From assembly GCA_001661515.1 (NCBI GenBank), contig LUVW01000026.1, positions 47,495 through 111,494 of the forward strand: 64,000 nt of DNA, given 5' to 3'. The notes beneath the pieces were generated by a model. The model saw only the letters and a program-made list of their open reading frames with translations, was not told the DNA's origin and made no database searches. Origin of the DNA: Capniomyces stellatus (lineage: Eukaryota; Kickxellomycota; Harpellomycetes; Harpellales; Legeriomycetaceae). Positions 59,052 through 64,000 of the stretch are shown here, in pieces. Every line of letters begins with the position of its first letter. The first letter of the stretch is position 1. Both the position numbers and the translations under genes were made by a program.

Positions 59052-60932
59052 TTAAATGATATCCAGTGGTATGTTGTTTACATCAAACCCATTATTCTTC
59101 AGCGTCTTTATAATATTTACATGGCTAACAAACTTTCTGTGCCCGCAAAAACAGGCTTCTTTCAAAGTCGACAAGGTCAAGGATTCCATATTGGCGCCGT
59201 GCCTTATAAGCAAATCAACAACGTCATGGTGGCCGTTAAAGCACGCATTTACCATTGCAACATCAATGCTTGGTCGTCTTGCGCCAAATCTGCTGATGTA
59301 GTACTCGATGGTTCTTAGCTCGCCGCTGTTGGCTATGCTCATAAAAACGTCGTCGTCCATAGCATATTTTGCTCCACCATACTCTAAAAGCAGTTTGAAA
59401 ATATCAAAGTTCCCGTATTTACATGCGTTTTTAAACACAAGTCCGTCGTCCAAATCAACTTTGGCGCCGTTTTCTAGCAACAGTTTCACTATTTCTCTCT
59501 GCCCATATTCGCACGAGATTCGGAGTGCGTACTCCTTTCTGGTATGGATATTTGCACCCTTTGAAATCAGCAGCTCGGCAATGTCTTTGTGGCCTCCAAA
59601 ACTAGCGCTGATTATGGCATAGTCGTTTTTTGAGTGTATATTGGCGCCAATTCTGATTAGAAATTCCACTACTTCCAAGTGACCCCTTATACACGCCTCA
59701 TTAAGAGGCTCGTCGTAGTTAAACTCAGGTCCGTCGTTATGTTCTATTAGCTTTTTTACAACATCGACACTTCCGCTGTATAAACAAGCGTTTCTAAATG
59801 CTTTATTCTTGCATACAGAAACATTATCGCCCAGTCGAGTCGAAAGCAAGCGCTCTACAACTTCTGAGTTCTGATTCTTGCACGACTCCTCCAGCGCAAG
59901 GCCAAAATCTTTACATGAGTATATGTTGTTGGCTAGCAAGTACTCGACAACATGCACATTTCCGTTGACTGCTGCGCCAAACAAGCAGTTTCTGGTATCC
60001 AGATCCGTCGACTCTTTGTTATCCATAATTTTTTTCACAATGTCAAGTCTCCCGTACTCGCATGCCCATACCAATACCCGGTGGCTGTAAGCATTTATTA
60101 TTGATTCGTTTTTGAGCAGGTAGTCTATTACCGCCAAATGGGGCTTTTGGCTGGCAGAATACAAGGCAGGCAGAAAGTGCTCGATAAGATTTCCACCATA
60201 GCCGATAATCAGCTTCAACATATCCAAATGTCCAAGTGCACAGGTTTTGGGTATAAGACAACTCAAATCCAACCCACTAATCCTTTGATGGATTCCCAGT
60301 TCCTCGTTGTTAAAAATGTAAAGCGTGCCCTCAAATTCCACCGATAGGCTTGCTTTTTTTAGATGTACATTTAGCAACTCCTCGACGAGCAATGTTTGCC
60401 CTTCAAACACAGCCTTTACTAGGCAGGATTCGGTAAAGTAGCTTGAGTTTAGATTTATAAACGGGACTAGATAAAATCCCTGCTCAGCATACTCTGATTT
60501 GCCTACTACACTAATCTGAGTGATGTTGTGCCTTCTTCCCACTTGGCTACCATGACAGTTGATTTCACGTATGATTTTACTGGTTTTTTTATCAACAACT
60601 TTGTAAATGCAAAGTACAAAGTCTAACACGGCTCTCCATCCGTTTTTGCACGCACTTCTCAAAACCCAGTCATTTCCGCTACTCGGGTTTGCACCGCTCT
60701 TCAAAAGCCCAAGCACAATATACTCTTGTCTTGACAGTTGTGGGTACTTGGCAGGGATTCCAAACATATCGTTGAATATAGTATTATTGTCCATAGTGCT
60801 TTTAATATGTTTTACTCTTGTCTGCGTTGCTTTTGAAATCTCGTAAAACGACTTTGACACTAGTGCCAAATCTGGATTTCCACCAGCGATAAATATACAA
60901 ACTTTAACGTCGAATGGTAGTTTTTCCAACAT
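59052..60932 (-). CDS. Ankyrin-repeat protein with F-box-like N-terminus
   Basis: Intronless, 626 aa. The first ~35 residues (MLEKLPFDVKVCIFIAGGNP and LALVSKSFYEI) have the Leu-Pro...Leu...Val-Ser-Lys pattern of a degenerate F-box, which would link the protein to SCF ubiquitin ligases. At least ten ankyrin-type repeats of about 33 residues fill the C-terminal two thirds. Examples are AAVNGNVHVVEYLLANNI, ACIRGHLEVVEFLIRIGANI, SASFGGHKDIAELLISKGAN, SCEYGQREIVKLLLENGAKV and ACFNGHHDVVDLLIRHGANM. They lack much of the consensus TPLH start and instead begin with an Ala/Ser-Cys-x-x-Gly helix. This gives a style also seen in large ankyrin families of early fungi and amoebal giant viruses. Target unknown. 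Confidence 0.88.
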   Translation of the reverse strand: MLEKLPFDVKVCIFIAGGNPDLALVSKSFYEISKATQTRVKHIKSTMDNNTIFNDMFGIPAKYPQLSRQEYIVLGLLKSGANPSSGNDWVLRSACKNGWRAVLDFVLCIYKVVDKKTSKIIREINCHGSQVGRRHNITQISVVGKSEYAEQGFYLVPFINLNSSYFTESCLVKAVFEGQTLLVEELLNVHLKKASLSVEFEGTLYIFNNEELGIHQRISGLDLSCLIPKTCALGHLDMLKLIIGYGGNLIEHFLPALYSASQKPHLAVIDYLLKNESIINAYSHRVLVWACEYGRLDIVKKIMDNKESTDLDTRNCLFGAAVNGNVHVVEYLLANNIYSCKDFGLALEESCKNQNSEVVERLLSTRLGDNVSVCKNKAFRNACLYSGSVDVVKKLIEHNDGPEFNYDEPLNEACIRGHLEVVEFLIRIGANIHSKNDYAIISASFGGHKDIAELLISKGANIHTRKEYALRISCEYGQREIVKLLLENGAKVDLDDGLVFKNACKYGNFDIFKLLLEYGGAKYAMDDDVFMSIANSGELRTIEYYISRFGARRPSIDVAMVNACFNGHHDVVDLLIRHGANMESLTLSTLKEACFCGHRKFVSHVNIIKTLKNNGFDVNNIPLDII

Positions 60933-61930
60933 TTTTCCTTACCTGATTGTAAACGGTGTGTATGTACAGGGGGTTTTCTAGATGTGTTATATTGGTCTTA
61001 TCCTAAAAAAATAAAAGTCGTTATCTTTATTTTTTAAATCAATCAGATGTGATTAAAGCCGGATAAAGTCGCTTTAGTGAGTTTATCAAAGATTTAAGGA
61101 CAGTTGGTAATATTTATTACTTTGGTTTAAAGCTCTTGGATGCGGCTCAACATATATTTGTATAAAAACTACAGGAGTGAATTTTATCTTTATGTGCGGG
61201 TCCAACTAGACGAGAGTTTGTTGCTTTATAAAGTCTGATGCGGCTCCACAACGATTTATTTATTCACACCTACTTTTTTTTTAAAAAAAAAGAAAAAAAT
61301 AGTTGGCTCTTGTTTGGCTAGATTTGACTTTGTTTGTACATTCCTATTTCCGAAGAGATACTTTTAGCCATTCCCCACATGCTTTACGCATCATAGTAAA
61401 TAACAACAGTGGACTTTGAAACTCGTGTATTTATATCCTACTCTGTGAAAATTGGTTAGCTTGGCCAACAGCTCACAGTCACTTTGGATTTTTTTTCAAG
61501 ATGAACAATGTGTTGAGATTAATAATTGAGAAATCCAATTTATCCAAATCAGGAAAAAGTTCGACTATTGCAATCTGAAAGCACCGTAAAGGTTCCAAAA
61601 CTTGTAGATGTTAGGTCTATCATAAAAAGCTAAAACAAAAAACCAACTATAACTATAACAATAAAATAAAACCAACAAGCAAACTGAAATACACAAAAGT
61701 CGGAATTATGCCATTAACACCAAACTGAATGTCCAAAGCAAAAGAATAAAAATAAAGGCAACGCCAACTTTATTCTATAATCCTTTTTTTTTAAAAAAAA
61801 AAAAAAACCCACCCACAAACCGAATAATGGTCGTAAAGTGCAAGAAAGAGCAAGCAAAACATAGCCCATAAGTTGAGGTCCAAGTCTAGCTTCAAATTGA
61901 AAGAAAAGGAAATAAAGATAGGAAAGATGA
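60933..61930. other. Intergenic region
   Basis: 5' flank of the ankyrin gene and 3' flank of the LYR-protein gene. CAG|GTAAGG lies directly before the ankyrin ATG on the minus strand, but I found no upstream exon that uses it. The frame at 61714-61950 is an AT-rich shadow. Confidence 0.5.
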
Positions 61931-63047
61931 CTATTTTTTTTTATTTCCACAAGCCAGATAGTTTTCTCGGAAATCGTTGGTGATATCTTCGCTTGTAACT
62001 TTTTCGTGTTCAGATGTAATCTTTAGCTCTAAATGTTAGTATACACATTGGATAAGGTAGTTAGTACAACTAGTATATGTATAGTGCGTTTATATGCACT
62101 TCAAGTCATGCCTTGAGTTATATTTTGGGGGAGTATCAACGATAATTTGGTCAAAATAAGCCCATCAGTAGTTTCGTAATAATTCAAAAGCTAATTGATA
62201 TGTTGGTATGTAGTTAGTTGAAAGTAGACTTACTGAAAACTTCGGGGTTATTTTCTGACTGGATACCCTGCACAACCAGCTTTTTAATGACTTGTTCGGT
62301 ATCTCTGGCGGTTTTGATGCCCTAAAACATATTTTTTTTGTAATTTAGTTGGGAACATAAAAAAAAAAAGAAGTTGGGGGTATATTCCCCTTGAAATAAA
62401 CATTTGCCAATATTACGGTCATTTATATGTATAAATATATTTCGAGTGGCAGATATAAAACTGCAAATACAGAAATCCGACAAATTGCGTTTTATATTGT
62501 TTGTCACGCTACCTTTAATATCTTTTTCTCATCGGTGAGCTGTCTGTTTAATTCGTACTCGGACCTTGTTTTGTCGAAAGCGGCTACAGCAATGCAAATT
62601 AACATATATATATTTAAACACTTTTTACTCTAGTAAAAAAACATGTGTTCATTAAACGTTTACAGCTTGTAGTAAGTACTTACCTTGCATTGTCTTCCAG
62701 TCGCCTGTTGGTTAGAAGAAGATGGAAAAGGCACGAATTTTTTTTTTAAAAAAGTAATTTTTAGAGAGTAATAAATTTGTTGAGATTGAACGAGTGAATT
62801 TTATCCGCATTTTTGAACATTAAAGTTTACTGACAATACAATCGAATTTCTGTTGTAAAGTTAATAGCACGATAAGGCCTTACAATTCGACTTTGAATTT
62901 GATTGAAAGAAAAAAACATGTTAATTGTTAAAAGGAGACCAAAAATCATTTAATTTATTTGATTAATTTACCTCTGAATGTGTTCTTTTCCGTTTTTAAG
63001 AGGTTTCTATAAGAGCTCAGTACTTGTTTTCTTAATTGCAAAGACAT
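61931..63047 (-). CDS. LYR-motif complex III assembly factor, MZM1/LYRM7-like
   Basis: Five exons, 63047-62972, 62704-62684, 62583-62513, 62321-62234 and 62028-61931, total 354 bases and 117 aa. MZM1/LYRM7 is a mitochondrial matrix chaperone that stabilises the Rieske iron-sulphur protein before its insertion into complex III. The N-terminal LYR-type helix reads QVLSSYRNLLKTEKNTFRGD, where a Ser-Tyr-Arg stands for Leu-Tyr-Arg. A helix around AAFDKTRSEYELNRQLTD follows, then ARDTEQVIKKLVVQGIQSEN, the typical C-terminal helix and VQG turn, and a closing LKITSEHEKV strand. Length fits the family. Exon 2 is only 21 bases. All introns are GT-AG. A different LYR-family member is possible, but the VQG segment argues for MZM1. 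Confidence 0.85.
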
Positions 63048-63551
63048 TTTGTGTTGTGTAAAATATATATATTGGGATTTAGCTTTGGATCATAAATTGG
63101 TATTTAAGAAATAAAGGTAGATTCACAAGTCTGAAAATCTAGCTCGGATAATGATTCTGAATTACACTTTTTTTTAATTGGAATAAATTGAACTGATCGA
63201 TAGTTGAATTCAAGTTACAGCTTAATCAGTATAACTTTTAATTCCAAATTTAAATTGGGTAGGTCAGGCAAGATCATGTCAGAAAATAGGGACCATTTAA
63301 ACCAATTAACGACAGAATACAGGATACTGAAATTCCATAGTAATAAGTTTAAGTGAAAATAATAATTAAAAAAGACAATTTTAACACTTTGTAAAATGCT
63401 AGAAGAAAAAAAAAAAAAGTAAACAAAACATTAAAAAAAAAAGCAAGTCAAGGTTTAAAAGTGTTTGTTTGCAGTAATTCGATTGTTCGGCAGCGTGAAT
63501 CATAAGGTGGTAAAGGTATAAAACGAGAATAAAAAGAGAGTGAGAGTGAAA
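63048..63551. other. Divergent intergenic region
   Basis: About 500 bases between the divergent LYR-protein and TMEM19-family starts. A-rich, with no gene seen. Confidence 0.6.
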
Positions 63552-64000
63552 ATGCGGGTATACTTGGCAGCGGTATTGACGGCGATTTTAGCGTTTCATT
63601 CGTTAAAGAAAAAAGCTTTGAGCAATGGGGGAGTTATAGCGGCAATATTCGTAGGTTTGTGTACGTTTTCAAACGACAATCTGATGTTTGGCGGTGCATT
63701 GTTGAGCTTTTTCATTTCCAGTACTAAATTGACTAGAGTAAGAGTATTTTCATTATAAAAAACAACAGTAAAAAAAGAAAAGAAGAAAAGACTGAATTTT
63801 GCAGGGTTGTTGGAATTAAGAGGGAATGTTTTAGTTTCAATCACTTTCTTTTTGTTTGTTTACTTTAACGTTTGAAATACAGTGTAAATGAAACTAACAA
63901 TCAATAAACATTTTGTATAACTGTTTGTAGTATGGGTCGGAAAAAAAGAAAGAGTTGGATGCCGAGTATACAAAAGGCAAGTGATGGGGGGGGGGGGGGG
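63552..64000 (+). CDS. TMEM19-family (DUF92) membrane protein, 5' part only
   Basis: Exon 1 is 63552-63737 and exon 2 63931-63976; the rest lies beyond the window. The family comprises multi-pass membrane proteins related to the phytol-phosphate kinase VTE6 and animal TMEM19. The first exon encodes a hydrophobic segment (RVYLAAVLTAILAFHSL), then SLKKKALSNGGVIAAIFVGL and GGALLSFFISSTKLTR. Exon 2 adds YGSEKKKELDAEYTKG. This matches the family pattern of SS-KLT followed by a Lys-rich loop and a Glu-x-x-Lys-Gly-Gly end. Exon 2 seems to end in AAAAG|GCAAGT, a GC donor, because reading on meets TGA three codons later. The start is the ATG at 63552. The sequence ends in 15 G, probably a contig edge. 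Confidence 0.82.
63986..64000. other. Terminal poly-G run
   Basis: Fifteen G at the very end of the window, inside the presumed second intron of the TMEM19-family gene. Similar runs flank two of the internal N positions. Confidence 0.8.

Noticed and set aside
1..64000. tRNA genes, CRISPR arrays, transposable elements, prokaryotic operons
   Set aside because: No paired tRNA A and B boxes, no spaced direct repeats, no transposase or reverse transcriptase motifs and no long terminal or inverted repeats were seen by eye. A tRNAscan or repeat library search would be decisive.

Overview
The window looks like nuclear DNA of an AT-rich fungus. Conserved genes are interrupted by short introns (about 90 to 230 bases). 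The content is eukaryotic: a complex I subunit with a mitochondrial-type leader, the LYR factor of complex III, Mob1, a GRAM/VASt sterol-transfer protein, peroxisomal acyl-CoA oxidase and an snRNA-activating complex subunit. A cofactor-independent phosphoglycerate mutase, SNAPC3 and a TMEM19-type protein together suggest a lineage outside the yeasts, possibly an early-diverging fungus such as Kickxellomycotina/Harpellales. That placement is inference. There is no operon structure, and no tRNA, rRNA, CRISPR or transposase that I could support.

Layout: 1-4913 is gene-empty AT-rich DNA with short tandem repeats. Mob1 (minus, 4 exons) lies at 4914-6086. Two large intronless orphan proteins (1119 and 839 aa, both minus) lie at 7880-11239 and 15994-18513 between gene-poor blocks. 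From 22441 the window is denser: LAM-type sterol-transfer protein (+), LACTB2-like metallo-beta-lactamase (-), a 15-exon Gfo/Idh/MocA oxidoreductase (-), an unrecognised acidic protein (+), SNAPC3 (+), phosphoglycerate mutase (+) and a class-3-type aldehyde dehydrogenase (-). After a gene-poor stretch come two tandem ML-domain (NPC2-like) secreted proteins (+), acyl-CoA oxidase (-), complex I PSST subunit (+), a RAD51-family paralogue (-), a membrane-anchored PHP-domain phosphoesterase (+), a USP-like protein (-), an F-box-like/ankyrin protein (-), an MZM1/LYRM7-like protein (-) and the start of a TMEM19-family gene (+) cut by the window end.

Exon structures of ten multi-exon genes were solved by hand from splice sites, reading phase and family motifs, and each adds up to a whole number of codons. 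Three introns appear to use the non-canonical donor AG|GCAAGT (GC-AG introns). Very small exons (16, 21, 33, 35, 38 bases) occur in several genes. Functionally the genes are a mixed housekeeping set: lipid and aldehyde metabolism, respiratory-chain subunit and assembly factor, glycolysis, snRNA transcription, DNA repair and cell-cycle signalling. I see no clear dedicated multi-gene system. The least explained items are the two orphan proteins, the acidic gene next to SNAPC3 and the ML-domain pair. Runs of 10 to 16 G or C sit at two of three internal assembly gaps and at the window end.
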